Source of the DNA: Streptomyces pactum
GTDB lineage: Bacteria; Actinomycetota; Actinomycetes; Streptomycetales; Streptomycetaceae
Direction: 5' to 3'
NCBI RefSeq assembly: GCF_016031615.1
Contig: NZ_JACYXC010000001.1
Coordinates: forward strand, 310,001 to 374,000
DNA length: 64,000 nt
Shown here: piece after piece, positions 25,308 through 34,212 of the stretch
How the letters are laid out: each line of letters begins with the position of its first letter
How positions within the stretch are numbered: the first letter of the stretch is position 1
Program-made: the position numbers and the translations under genes
Notes under the pieces: generated by a model
What the model was told of the DNA's origin: nothing
The model's database searches: none
The model's input: the letters and a program-made list of their open reading frames with translations, nothing else

Positions 25308-26750
25308 ATGCACGAGGCAACACCGCAGCAGCCGAGCCGCCGTTCCGTGCTGTGGGGCGCCGGCGCCGCCGGGGCCGGGATCGGCCTGGGGGCGGCCGCC
25401 TCCCCGTCCGCCGCCGCGGCCCCCCGCTCCGCCCCCCGCCGCTCCGGCCGCGCCCGCCACGCCCCCCGAGGGCGTGGCGACGTAGACGAAGTCCACGTCC
25501 CGGCGCTCGCACAGCCGCACGAAGTCCCGTTCGAGCGCCGGGAGACGGTGCGCGTGGGCATCATCGGCCTCGGGCAGCGCGGTGGCAGCATGATCGACCT
25601 GTTCCTGGCGCTGCCCGGGGTCCGGGTGACCGCGCTGTGCGACCCGGTGCGGGAGAAGGCCGAGGCGGCGGCGGCCAAGGTCACCGCCGCCGGACAGCCG
25701 GCCCCGGCCCGGTATACCGGCGGCGACCGGGACTTCGTGCGGCTGTGCGAGCGCCGGGACGTGGACTTCGTCTACGTCGCCACGCCCTGGGACTGGCACT
25801 ACGAGATGTGCCGGACGGCCATGGAGCACGGCAAGCACGTGGGCGTGGAGTGTCCGCTCGCCCTCGAACTGGACCAGCTGTGGGAGCTGGTGGACGTCTC
25901 CGAGCGCACCCGGCGCCACTGCATGCAGCTGGAGAACTGCTGCTACGGCCGGAACGAGATGCGGGTGCTGCGCATGGCGCACGCCGGGCTCTTCGGCGAG
26001 CTGCTGCACGGCGCGGGCGCCTACATCCACGACCTGCGCGGGCTGATGTTCGACCCCGACTACTACGAGGGGCCCTGGCGGCGCCTGTGGCACACCCGGC
26101 TGCGGGGCGACCTCTACCCCAACCACGGGTTCGGCCCGGTCGCCAACTACATGGACGTCAACCGCGGCGACCGCGCGGTGCGCATCTCCACCTTCGGCTC
26201 CCCCGCGCTGGGCCTGGCCGCCTACCGCGCCCAGCACATGCCGCCGGGTCACCCGAGCTGGAAGGAGAGCTACATCGAGAGCGACATGTCGATCTCCCTG
26301 GTGCAGACGGCCAAGGGCCGGGTGATCCGGCTGGAGCACGCCGTGTCCAACCCCCACCCGTACAGCCGGCTGAACATCCTCGGCGGCACCAAGGGGGTGT
26401 TCGAGGACTACCCGGCGCGGATCTACCTGGAGCCGGAGATGACCGACGACCGGTGGGGCGACTTCGGGGCGTACGCGGACTGGGACCACTGGCTGTGGAA
26501 GAAGCACAGCAACCCGCCCGGCGGCCACGGCGGCATGGACTACATCATGCTCTACCGCCTCGTCCAGTGCATGCGGCTGGGTCTGGTGCCCGACTTCGAC
26601 GTCTACGACGCGGCCACCTGGACCGCCCCGGTGCCGCTGAGCCACCGGTCGATCAAGGCGGGCGGCGCCCCGCAGGAGATCCCGGACTTCACCCGCGGGC
26701 TGTGGCGCAAGGCCCGGCCCGGCGTGGACTCGGCCGAACCGGCCGGCTGA
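25308..26750 (+). CDS. Tat-exported Gfo/Idh/MocA (GH109-like) oxidoreductase with inserted inverted duplication
   Basis: 480 residues. A twin-arginine signal (QPSRRSVLWGAGAAGAG, residues 8-24) leads to a Gfo/Idh/MocA domain: VRVGIIGLGQRGG Rossmann motif, DFVYVATPWDWHYEM, and GKHVGVECPLAL, where the usual EKP is ECP. The set of features resembles NAD-dependent GH109 glycosidases (alpha-N-acetylgalactosaminidase type), which act on exported glycans. A GGGAGG site precedes the ATG. Odd: 61 bases in the linker between signal and domain (25469-25529) are the exact reverse complement of 25728-25788 in the same gene. The frame stays open through it, adding a linker that reads GDVDEVHVPALAQPHEVP. Confidence 0.87.
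   Translation: MHEATPQQPSRRSVLWGAGAAGAGIGLGAAASPSAAAAPRSAPRRSGRARHAPRGRGDVDEVHVPALAQPHEVPFERRETVRVGIIGLGQRGGSMIDLFLALPGVRVTALCDPVREKAEAAAAKVTAAGQPAPARYTGGDRDFVRLCERRDVDFVYVATPWDWHYEMCRTAMEHGKHVGVECPLALELDQLWELVDVSERTRRHCMQLENCCYGRNEMRVLRMAHAGLFGELLHGAGAYIHDLRGLMFDPDYYEGPWRRLWHTRLRGDLYPNHGFGPVANYMDVNRGDRAVRISTFGSPALGLAAYRAQHMPPGHPSWKESYIESDMSISLVQTAKGRVIRLEHAVSNPHPYSRLNILGGTKGVFEDYPARIYLEPEMTDDRWGDFGAYADWDHWLWKKHSNPPGGHGGMDYIMLYRLVQCMRLGLVPDFDVYDAATWTAPVPLSHRSIKAGGAPQEIPDFTRGLWRKARPGVDSAEPAG
25469..25529. repeat. Left arm of 61-bp perfect inverted repeat
   Basis: Exact reverse complement of 25728-25788, with 198 bp between arms. The right arm encodes conserved family sequence (DFVRLCERRDVDFVYVATP), so the left arm is the derived copy. 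Confidence 0.95.
25728..25788. repeat. Right (source) arm of 61-bp perfect inverted repeat
   Basis: Encodes the conserved strand-turn of the Gfo/Idh/MocA domain. Its exact inverse copy lies at 25469-25529. In mRNA the two arms would pair as a very stable stem. Confidence 0.95.
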
Positions 26751-26754
26751 CGGC

Positions 26755-26836
26755 CCGGGCCGCCGCCGCGGTGCCGCCGGCGGTCGGCGGCCCGGCCCCC
26801 GGGGCGGCCGGCGGGTCCGGCCAGGGCCGCCCCGGG
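26755..26836. terminator. Two tandem hairpins between convergent genes
   Basis: First stem 11 bp, CCGGGCCGCCG (26755-26765) with CGGCGGCCCGG (26785-26795). Second stem 12 bp, CCCGGGGCGGCC (26798-26809) with GGCCGCCCCGGG (26825-26836). Both perfect. They fill the gap between the GH109-like and L,D-transpeptidase stops and can serve both directions. Confidence 0.7.
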
Positions 26837-26854
26837 AGCCGGGCGGTGGTGCGC

Positions 26855-27607
26855 TCAGGCGGCCAGGTGCGCCCGGTCCCCCATCACCACCACCGGATGC
26901 TGTGCCGGGTCCACCGTCCTGAGCAGGTACTCCATCCCGGACCTGGGCAGGCTCACACAGCCCGACGTCCCGCTGCCGTGGTCCAGGTGCAGCCAGATGC
27001 TGCCGCCCTTCTCCTGCCCCTGGGGGCGGGTGGGGTCCAGCGGGCTGGTGCCGCGCACCCGGTTGTAGTCGATGGCGATGACGTAGTCGAAGTCGTGCCA
27101 GTGGCTGCGGGACCAGGAGCGCGGAGCGGCGAAGGCGGGGTCGGCGGTGTACGGCAGCCGCGCCCCGGGATCGGGCAGCACCCCGCCGGCGTCGCTGAGC
27201 GTGAAGACCCCGACCGGGCTGCGCCGGTCGCCCTGCCGGTGGTCGGTGGTCCAGCCGCGCTTGCCGTTGTGCCCGGACCACTGCCGGGTGCGCTGCCAGG
27301 CGCCGTCCCGCCGGGTGTAGAGCACCACGGTGGCGTCGGCGGAGTCGGGCCCGCGGCCGTAGACCGCCACCACCTGGCCGGAGTCGGCCGGGATACGGGC
27401 GTGGAGGGTGTCGCCCACCCCGGGGATCCGGGTGGGGTCGGCGGTGGGTGACGCGCCGGGGGCGGCGGTGCGGGACGCCGTACCGCCCCGGTCGCCGCCG
27501 CCCCGGCCGCCGTCCTGCCCCGCCGGGCCGCCGCAGCCGGCCAGCAGCACGCCGGCCGCGGCGGTGAGGGCGGTCCGGCGGAGGATGGGGGTTCCGGGCG
27601 TACGCAT
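26855..27607 (-). CDS. L,D-transpeptidase (YkuD-type) lipoprotein
   Basis: 250 residues. A lipoprotein signal ends in the lipobox LLAGC (Cys about residue 25), so it is anchored to the outer face of the membrane. After a Gly/Thr linker the catalytic domain carries His in SIWLHLDHG and the nucleophile Cys in SGCVSLP, the YkuD signature HxnSGC. Such enzymes form 3-3 peptidoglycan crosslinks or attach proteins to the wall; some relatives have other hydrolase roles. ATG at 27607 chosen; another ATG nine bases upstream is in frame. Stands alone, convergent with the GH109-like gene. Confidence 0.85.
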   Translation of the reverse strand: MRTPGTPILRRTALTAAAGVLLAGCGGPAGQDGGRGGGDRGGTASRTAAPGASPTADPTRIPGVGDTLHARIPADSGQVVAVYGRGPDSADATVVLYTRRDGAWQRTRQWSGHNGKRGWTTDHRQGDRRSPVGVFTLSDAGGVLPDPGARLPYTADPAFAAPRSWSRSHWHDFDYVIAIDYNRVRGTSPLDPTRPQGQEKGGSIWLHLDHGSGTSGCVSLPRSGMEYLLRTVDPAQHPVVVMGDRAHLAA

Positions 27608-27936
27608 GCCCCCCATCGTCGCACCGCCGCCGCGCCCGGGGTCACCGGCCGGCCGTACCGCGCCGGTGCCGCGCCGGACGCCGCGGCGTCCGGCGTCCGC
27701 CGGCCGTGACGACGCGCCCCGGCGTGCTCGCCGTGGCCGGGGGCAGCACCCCCCTGCAGGCCGGCGCCCCCGTACCCCGGCGCCTGGCCGTCCCGGGTCC
27801 GGCCGCCGCCGGTCGCCGGCGGCCGGCTGGACGAACGGAAGGACGCCGCCGCGTCCGCTTCCGGACGGACGCCCCGCCACCCGTGGTGAGCCGTCACCGG
27901 CCGCGTCGCGGGCGCGGACGCCCGCGGCCGGGCGCG
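27608..27936. other. Intergenic, no feature recognised
   Basis: 329 bp between the hydrolase stop and the L,D-transpeptidase start (both leftward). No protein-like frame and no clear hairpin seen. Confidence 0.4.
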
Positions 27937-28725
27937 TCACAGATAGCCGAGCGCGCCCAGCCCGCCCAGACCGCCGAGCACCATGAAGGCGGGGGTGAGG
28001 ACCTTCAGCTCCACCCAGCTGCCGGCCCGGAACCGCAGGCCGCGCGGCGGCCCCACCGGGTACCAGCGCCTGCGGCCGATGGGGATGGGCCACAGGATCG
28101 GGCAGCCGGACACGGTCAGCGCGTCACCGATGTCGTGCACCAGCGCGCCGAGCACGATGGGCAGGCCGAGCCACAGGTACGCGTGGCCGGCGCCGAAGAG
28201 CCAGTCCGAGCCGTTCCCCGGTTCGTCCAGCACCCCGGCGAGGATCCAGGCGCCGGCGGCGCCCAGCAGCCACACCAGCACATCGCTGGAGACCCGTGCC
28301 ATGCGCCACAGCAGGCCCTCGACGGCGAGCACCACGTGCACGAAGAGGATGCCCAGCACCGCCCAGCGGTCTCCGGTGACCGCCAGCAGCGAGGCGCCGG
28401 CGCCGATCAGCACCGCCCACACCCAGGTGTGGGTGAGGGTGCGGTGGCCGCCGGAGCGGCGCGGGTCGCCCGGTTTCCGGGTCGCCCGGTACACCGCGTA
28501 CGACAGCCGGTCGATCACCTCGCACAGGCCGCGCGAGATCGGCCCGAAGGCCCGGGATATCGTCGCCGAGCGGTGGTCCAGGTCCGGGGCGAGCGCCGCC
28601 CCGGCGCAGATCAGCGCGCCGACCACCAGCACCGGCCAGGGCATCGGGTGCCCGGTGGCCCCGGCCGCCGCGCCGACCCCCAGCCACGCGGCCGCCCCGG
28701 ACAGCGAATGCGCCGGTCCCATCAT
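27937..28725 (-). CDS. Membrane-bound metal-dependent hydrolase (YdjM/DUF457-like)
   Basis: 262 residues with about five hydrophobic helices. The conserved metal-site motifs of the YdjM/LexA-binding-inner-membrane-type family are seen: MGPAHSLSGAAAW at the start, ALAPDLDHRSATISR, and HRTLTHTWVW, with His and Asp residues in the loops facing one side. The enzymatic substrate is not established for the family. Two adjacent ATGs (28725 and 28722) are possible starts. Divergent from the helicase gene, 144 bp away. Confidence 0.85.
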   Translation of the reverse strand: MMGPAHSLSGAAAWLGVGAAAGATGHPMPWPVLVVGALICAGAALAPDLDHRSATISRAFGPISRGLCEVIDRLSYAVYRATRKPGDPRRSGGHRTLTHTWVWAVLIGAGASLLAVTGDRWAVLGILFVHVVLAVEGLLWRMARVSSDVLVWLLGAAGAWILAGVLDEPGNGSDWLFGAGHAYLWLGLPIVLGALVHDIGDALTVSGCPILWPIPIGRRRWYPVGPPRGLRFRAGSWVELKVLTPAFMVLGGLGGLGALGYL

Positions 28726-28869
28726 GTCCGTTCCCCGCCCCTGCCGGTCCGCTCCTCGCCCCGCCCGGTGCGGAGCGGGCGTGTCCGTCCGGGCACAGCC
28801 TAGCGGCGGATGATCTTCACCCGTGCGGGCAGGTCCCGGGCGGGTCCGGGGAGCAGGCAGTATAGGAAC

Positions 28870-31386
28870 GTGAAGACTCTTATCGATCAGCTGCCGAGCG
28901 ACGCCGACCCCGATGCGCTTTTCGAGGCGTTCTCGACCTGGGTGGAGGGGCGCGGGATCTCCTTGTACCCCGCCCAGGAGGAAGCGCTGATCGAGGTGGT
29001 GTCGGGCGCCAACGTGATCCTGTCCACGCCGACCGGCTCGGGGAAGAGCCTGGTGGCGGCCGGCGCCCACTTCACCGCGCTCGCGAACGACCAGGTGACC
29101 TTCTACACCGCGCCGATCAAGGCGCTGGTGTCGGAGAAGTTCTTCGAGCTGTGCAAGATCTTCGGCACCGAGAACGTCGGCATGCTCACCGGCGACGCCT
29201 CGGTCAACGCCGACGCCCCGGTCATCTGCTGCACCGCCGAGGTGCTGGCGTCCATCGCGCTGCGGGACGGCCGGGACGCCGACGTCGGCCAGGTGGTGAT
29301 GGACGAGTTCCACTTCTACGCCGAACCGGACCGCGGCTGGGCCTGGCAGATCCCGTTGCTGGAGCTGCCGCAGGCGCAGTTCATCCTGATGTCGGCGACG
29401 CTGGGCGATGTGTCCCGGTTCGAGGAGGACCTGACCCGGCGGACCGGCCGTCCCACCGCCGTGGTCCGCTCCGCGACCCGTCCGGTGCCGCTGAGCTACG
29501 AGTACCGCACCACCCCGCTCACCGAGACGCTGACCGAGCTGCTGGAGACCCGGCAGGCCCCGGTCTACATCGTCCACTTCACCCAGGCCGCGGCGGTGGA
29601 GCGGGCGCAGGCGCTGATGAGCATCAACATGTGCACCCGCGCGGAGAAGGACCAGATCGCCGATCTGATCGGCAACTTCCGCTTCACCACCAAGTTCGGC
29701 CGGAACCTGTCGCGTTACGTCCGCCACGGCATCGGGGTGCACCACGCCGGGATGCTGCCGAAGTACCGGCGGCTGGTGGAGAAGCTGGCGCAGGCGGGTC
29801 TGCTGAAGGTGATCTGCGGCACCGACACCCTGGGTGTGGGGGTCAACGTACCGATCCGCACGGTGCTGTTCACCGCGCTCACCAAGTACGACGGGCAGCG
29901 GGTGCGCACCCTGCGGGCCCGGGAGTTCCACCAGATCGCCGGGCGGGCCGGGCGGGCCGGCTTCGACACCGCCGGTCTGGTGGTGGCCCAGGCGCCCGAG
30001 CACGTGGTGGAGAACGAGAAGGCCCTCGCCAAGGCGGGGGACGATCCCAAGAAGCGCCGCAAGGTGGTGCGCAAGAAGGCGCCCGAGGGCTTCGTCAACT
30101 GGGGCCAGAACACCTTCGAGAAGCTCATCGCCGCCGACCCCGAGCCGCTGACCTCGCGGTTCCGGGTGACGCACGCCATGCTGCTGTCGGTGATCGCCCG
30201 TCCGGGCAACGCGTTCGAGGCGATGCGGCGGCTGCTGGAGGACAACCACGAGCCGCGCCGGAACCAGCTGCGGCACATCCGGCGGGCCATCGCGATCTAC
30301 CGGTCGCTGCTCGACGGCGGCATCGTCGAGCGGCTGCCGGAACCGGACGCGGAGGGGCGCATCGTTCGGCTGACCGTCGATCTCCAGCAGGACTTCGCCC
30401 TGAACCAGCCGCTGTCGACGTTCGCGCTGGCCGCCTTCGAGCTGCTGGACCCCGAGTCGCCGTCGTACGCGCTGGACATGGTCTCGGTGGTGGAGTCCAC
30501 GCTGGACGACCCGCGGCAGATCCTGATGGCCCAGCAGAACAAGGCGCGCGGCGAGGCCGTGGCGGCGATGAAGGCGGACGGCGTCGAGTACGAGGAGCGG
30601 ATGGAGCGGCTCCAGGAGGTGTCGCACCCCAAGCCGCTGGAGGAGCTGCTGTTCCACGCCTACGGGCTGTACCGCCGCAGCCATCCGTGGGTCGGCGACC
30701 ACCCGCTCTCCCCGAAGTCGGTGGTCCGCGACATGTACGAGCGGGCGATGACCTTCACCGAGTTCGTCTCCTTCTACGACCTGGCGCGCACCGAGGGCAT
30801 CGTGCTGCGCTACCTGGCGAGCGCGTACAAGGCGCTGGACCACACCGTGCCCGACGACCTGAAGTCCGACGACTTCCAGGACCTGATCGCCTGGCTGGGC
30901 GAGCTGGTGCGCCAGGTGGACTCCAGCCTGCTGGACGAGTGGGAGCAGCTGGCCAACCCCGAGGAGCTGACGGCGGAGGAGGCGCAGGAGCGGGCCGACC
31001 AGGTCAAGCCGGTCACCGCCAACGCGCGGGCGTTCCGGGTGCTGGTGCGCAACGCGATGTTCCGCAGGGTGGAGCTGGCCGCGCTGGACAAGGTCGCGGA
31101 GCTGGGCGAGCTGGACGAGGAGTCCGGCTGGGACGAGGAGCGCTGGGCCGCGGCGATGGACGCGTACTGGGACGAGTACGAGGAGCTGGGCACCGGTCCG
31201 GAGGCCCGCGGCCCGAAGCTGCTGCGGATCGAGGAGCAGCCGGAGCACGGGCTGTGGCGGGTGCGGCAGACCTTCGCCGACCCCGAGGGTGACCACGACT
31301 GGGGCATCTCCGCCGAGGTGGACCTGGCCGCCTCCGACGAGGAGGGGCGCGCGGTCGTCCGGGTCACCGGCGTCGGTCCGCTGTAG
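28870..31386 (+). CDS. DEAD/DEAH-box RNA-helicase-like protein
   Basis: 838 residues. Superfamily 2 helicase core: Walker A TPTGSGKS (53-60), DEFH box (VVMDEFHFYAEPDRGW), SATLGD motif III, and motif VI QIAGRAGRAGF. A long C-terminal region follows with acidic helices (ELGELDEESGWDEERW). The arrangement matches the conserved streptomycete Ski2-like helicase set, probably acting on RNA. GTG at 28870 begins KTLIDQLPSDADPDALFEAF, the usual start of these proteins; an ATG 60 bases earlier would add an unlikely leader. An AGTATAGG element is close to the start, so the transcript may be short-leadered or leaderless. Confidence 0.92.
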   Translation: MKTLIDQLPSDADPDALFEAFSTWVEGRGISLYPAQEEALIEVVSGANVILSTPTGSGKSLVAAGAHFTALANDQVTFYTAPIKALVSEKFFELCKIFGTENVGMLTGDASVNADAPVICCTAEVLASIALRDGRDADVGQVVMDEFHFYAEPDRGWAWQIPLLELPQAQFILMSATLGDVSRFEEDLTRRTGRPTAVVRSATRPVPLSYEYRTTPLTETLTELLETRQAPVYIVHFTQAAAVERAQALMSINMCTRAEKDQIADLIGNFRFTTKFGRNLSRYVRHGIGVHHAGMLPKYRRLVEKLAQAGLLKVICGTDTLGVGVNVPIRTVLFTALTKYDGQRVRTLRAREFHQIAGRAGRAGFDTAGLVVAQAPEHVVENEKALAKAGDDPKKRRKVVRKKAPEGFVNWGQNTFEKLIAADPEPLTSRFRVTHAMLLSVIARPGNAFEAMRRLLEDNHEPRRNQLRHIRRAIAIYRSLLDGGIVERLPEPDAEGRIVRLTVDLQQDFALNQPLSTFALAAFELLDPESPSYALDMVSVVESTLDDPRQILMAQQNKARGEAVAAMKADGVEYEERMERLQEVSHPKPLEELLFHAYGLYRRSHPWVGDHPLSPKSVVRDMYERAMTFTEFVSFYDLARTEGIVLRYLASAYKALDHTVPDDLKSDDFQDLIAWLGELVRQVDSSLLDEWEQLANPEELTAEEAQERADQVKPVTANARAFRVLVRNAMFRRVELAALDKVAELGELDEESGWDEERWAAAMDAYWDEYEELGTGPEARGPKLLRIEEQPEHGLWRVRQTFADPEGDHDWGISAEVDLAASDEEGRAVVRVTGVGPL

Positions 31387-31419
31387 GCCGGACGACCGCT
31401 CGCCGGGCCGTGACCGGAC

Positions 31420-31436
31420 CCCGCCGCGGCGGCGGG
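31420..31436 (+). terminator. Short hairpin after the helicase gene
   Basis: Perfect 7-bp stem CCCGCCG / CGGCGGG with a 3-base loop, 34 bases after the stop. Confidence 0.4.
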
Positions 31437-31672
31437 TCGGCCGCGGGGCGCCGCACGGGGTGATCCGCGGCCCGGGCGGCCCGCGCGCCGCGGCCCGGTG
31501 CCGGTACGCGTGACCGGACGGCGCCGCCCGGGGGGCCGGGCCCCGGCCGGGTGCCACGGCGCCGCCCGGTTGCCACGGCCCGCGGCACCGGTGCCCGTCC
31601 CCGCCGGTGACCTGGGCGGGGGTAGTCTCGCCCACGCCCCCACGGCGAGTCCCCGGCAGAAAGGCACCAGCC

Positions 31673-32536
31673 ATGACCACCCCCGCCGAGCGTCTGGTCG
31701 ATCTGCTCGACCTGGAGCGGATCGAGCAGAACATCTTCCGCGGTCACAGCCCCGACGAGTCGCTGCAGCGGGTGTTCGGCGGGCAGGTGGCGGGACAGGC
31801 GCTGGTGGCCGCCGGGCGGACCACCGACGGGCGGCGCCCGGTGCACTCGCTGCACGCCTACTTCCTGCGGCCCGGCGCGCCCGGGGTGCCCATCGTCTAC
31901 CAGGTGGAGCGGGTGCGGGACGGCCGGTCCTTCACCACCCGGCGGGTGGTGGCGGTCCAGGAGGGCCGCACCATCTTCAACCTGACGGCCTCCTTCCACG
32001 AGCCCGAGCCGGGCATCGAGCACCAGGTGCCGATGCCGGACGTCCCGGCGCCGGAGAGCCTGCCGCGGATCGGCGAGGAGCTCCGGGCCCACCTGGGCGA
32101 GCTGCCGGAGGCGCTGCGCGTCATGGAGCGGCGGCAGGCGTTCGACATCCGGTACGTGGAGCGGCTGCGGTGGTCGGCGCGGGAGCTGGCCGGGGCCGAG
32201 CCGCGCAGCGGGGTGTGGATGCGGGCGCTGGGCCCGCTGGGCGACGATCCGCTGGTGCACACCTGCGCCCTCACCTACGCCAGCGACATGACGCTGCTGG
32301 ACGCGGTGCGCATCCCGGTCGAGCCGCTGTGGGGCCCGCGGGGCTTCGACATGGCGTCGCTGGACCACGCCATGTGGTTCCACCGGCCGTTCCGCGCCGA
32401 CGAGTGGTTCCTGTACCAGCAGGAGTCGCCGATCGCCACCGGGGGCCGGGGGCTGGCCCGTGGGCTGATCTTCGACCGGGACGGACGGCTGCTGGTGTCG
32501 GTGATGCAGGAGGGGCTGTTCCGCAAGCTCGGCTGA
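31673..32536 (+). CDS. tesB: Acyl-CoA thioesterase II (TesB)
   Basis: 287 residues, double hot-dog fold as in E. coli TesB. The first hot dog has RVFGGQVAGQALVAAGRT and HSLHAYFLRPG. The second contains LTYASDMTLLDAV with the catalytic Asp, and HAMWFHRPFRADEWFLYQQESPIA with the GRGLARGLIFDRDGRL strand. It hydrolyses acyl-CoA to free acid and CoA. ATG preceded by AAAGG. Probably its own promoter; GpgS starts 165 bp downstream in the same direction. Confidence 0.94.
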   Translation: MTTPAERLVDLLDLERIEQNIFRGHSPDESLQRVFGGQVAGQALVAAGRTTDGRRPVHSLHAYFLRPGAPGVPIVYQVERVRDGRSFTTRRVVAVQEGRTIFNLTASFHEPEPGIEHQVPMPDVPAPESLPRIGEELRAHLGELPEALRVMERRQAFDIRYVERLRWSARELAGAEPRSGVWMRALGPLGDDPLVHTCALTYASDMTLLDAVRIPVEPLWGPRGFDMASLDHAMWFHRPFRADEWFLYQQESPIATGGRGLARGLIFDRDGRLLVSVMQEGLFRKLG

Positions 32537-32700
32537 GTCCGGCGCGGGGGCGGCCTCATCCGGCTGGGTGAAGCCCGGGTGCACCCGCGTGGCCGCGGGG
32601 AGATGCTGCCGGTGCGACGTGAGCGCGCGGCTCCGCCCTCCCCGGCGGGCCCGCGCCCGGGCCGCGCCCGCCGTCCCGGCCGCCGACGTGAGGAGAACCC

Positions 32701-33720
32701 ATGCTGAACACGGACACCGCCTCGCGGGTGACCGGTCCCCGACGGTTCGCCCGGGGGGCGTTCGCCGATCTGGAACGGCTGGCCCGACGCAAGCGGCAGG
32801 CCGGGACCACGGTCACGGTGATCCTGCCGGCCCGGCAGGTGGCCGAGACCATCGGCACGGTGCTCACCGAGCTGTCGGCGCTGCGCCGGCCGGTGGAGGC
32901 GGACGCGGTGCCCCTGGTCGATCAGGTCGTGGTGGTGGCCAGTGACGGGGACGACGGCACCGCCGACATCGCCCGCGGCTTCGACGCGGAGGTGTACCTG
33001 GAGTCGGACCTGATGCCGGGTTACGGGCCGAACCTCGGCAAGGGCGACGCGCTGTGGCGCGGGCTGTCCGTGGCCGAGGGCGACCTGGTGGCCTTCGCCG
33101 ACACCGACTCCCGGGACTTCCGGCCCGAACTGGTGGCGGGCATCCTCGGCCCGATGCTCACCGACCCCGGCATCCGGTTCACCAAGGGGGCGTTCCGCCG
33201 CCCGTTCGCCCGGCACGACGTGGTGGACGAGGACGCGGGCGGGCGGGTGACCGAGATCGCCGCCAAGCCGCTGCTCAACGTGTTCTTCCCGGAGCTGGCC
33301 GGGTTCGCCCAGCCGCTCGCCGGCGAGTTCGCCGGGCACCGGTCGCTGCTGCGCTCGCTGCCGTTCGTCACCGGGTACGGCGTCGACGTGGGGCTGCTCA
33401 TCGACGCGGCGGCACGAGGCGGCGTCGCGTCCCTGGCCGAGGTGGACCTCGGCGGCCGGATCAACCGGCACCAGTCCCTGACCGCGCTGTCCCGGATGGG
33501 GTACGCCGTCGCCCGCACCATCCTGGACCGGGCGGGCACCCGGTCCGGCGCCGCCGGCCGCTTCATCGGCGACGGCAGCGCCTACACCCGTTTCGTGCAC
33601 GCCGCCGCGACACCGCGGGGCCTGCTCACCACCACGTACCACGAGCCGCTGATCGAGCGGCCGCCGCTGGACACCCTCGGCCCGGAGGGGCCGCAGCCGG
33701 TCGTGGCGCGGGTGCGCTGA
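32701..33720 (+). CDS. gpgS: Glucosyl-3-phosphoglycerate synthase
   Basis: 339 residues, GT81 family. The enzyme transfers glucose from an NDP-glucose to 3-phosphoglycerate, the first step to glucosylglycerate and methylglucose lipopolysaccharides. Seen: VTVILPARQVAETIGTVL opening strand, VVVASDGDDGTADIA donor-side loop, LGKGDALWRGL, the acidic metal motif AFADTDSRDF, and VTGYGVDVGLLID with the conserved late segment. Strong GAGGAG ribosome site before the ATG. The phosphatase partner (gpgP) is not adjacent. Confidence 0.92.
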   Translation: MLNTDTASRVTGPRRFARGAFADLERLARRKRQAGTTVTVILPARQVAETIGTVLTELSALRRPVEADAVPLVDQVVVVASDGDDGTADIARGFDAEVYLESDLMPGYGPNLGKGDALWRGLSVAEGDLVAFADTDSRDFRPELVAGILGPMLTDPGIRFTKGAFRRPFARHDVVDEDAGGRVTEIAAKPLLNVFFPELAGFAQPLAGEFAGHRSLLRSLPFVTGYGVDVGLLIDAAARGGVASLAEVDLGGRINRHQSLTALSRMGYAVARTILDRAGTRSGAAGRFIGDGSAYTRFVHAAATPRGLLTTTYHEPLIERPPLDTLGPEGPQPVVARVR

Positions 33721-33725
33721 CCGAG

Positions 33726-33794
33726 GGGTGCCGCCGCCCGGAGCCCGGCCGGCGGCACCCGCGCGGCGGTGGCACCGCCCGGACGGGCGGTGCC
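33726..33794. terminator. Bidirectional double hairpin, gpgS / Roadblock
   Basis: First stem 11 bp, GGGTGCCGCCG (33726-33736) with CGGCGGCACCC (33750-33760). Second stem 10 bp, GGCACCGCCC (33771-33780), loop GGAC, GGGCGGTGCC (33785-33794). Both perfect, placed between convergent stops. Confidence 0.75.
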
Positions 33795-33801
33795 GGCCGG
33801 G

Positions 33802-34212
33802 TCACAGGTGGCTGGTCCGGCCGCCCTGCTGCCTGGCCTCCACGCCCAGGTGTTCACCCACCCGGTTCACCATCAGCGCCATCTCGTAGGCGATCTGCCC
33901 CACGTCGCTCTCCGGTCCGCTCAGGACGCACAGACAGCTGCCGTCGCCGGCGGCGGTCACGAAGAGCACCCCCTCCTCGTACTCGACCATGGTCTGCCGC
34001 ACCCCGCCGGTGCCGAAGTGCAGCCCCGACCCCTTGGCGAGGCTGTGCAGGCCGGACGAGACCGCGGCGAGGTGTTCGGCGTCCTGCCGCGCCAGCGAGG
34101 CGGACGCGCCGGTCACCAGTCCGTCGTTGGACAGCACCAGCGCGTGCCGTATGTGCTCGATCCGCTCCGTCAGATCGTCCAGCAGCCAGTCGAGCCCCTT
34201 GCTGAATGTCAT
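33802..34212 (-). CDS. Orphan Roadblock/LC7-domain protein (CvnB-like)
   Basis: 136 residues, one Roadblock/LC7 domain. It has the streptomycete conservon opening: GLDWLLDDLTERIEHIRHALVLSNDGLVTGASASL, then DAEHLAAVSSGLHSLAKG and ILFVT-like strands with two close cysteines (GSCLCVL). In conservons CvnB acts with a sensor kinase-like CvnA, a DUF742 CvnC and a GTPase CvnD. Here none of the partners is adjacent. GGGAGG ribosome site about ten bases before the ATG. Likely a GTPase-linked signalling subunit that works with a distant conservon. Confidence 0.9.
   Translation of the reverse strand: MTFSKGLDWLLDDLTERIEHIRHALVLSNDGLVTGASASLARQDAEHLAAVSSGLHSLAKGSGLHFGTGGVRQTMVEYEEGVLFVTAAGDGSCLCVLSGPESDVGQIAYEMALMVNRVGEHLGVEARQQGGRTSHL

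Noticed and set aside
27937..31734. A 1265-codon minus-strand frame across the helicase gene
   Set aside because: Only the part up to 28725 (membrane hydrolase) has family motifs; the rest is the antisense of the helicase.
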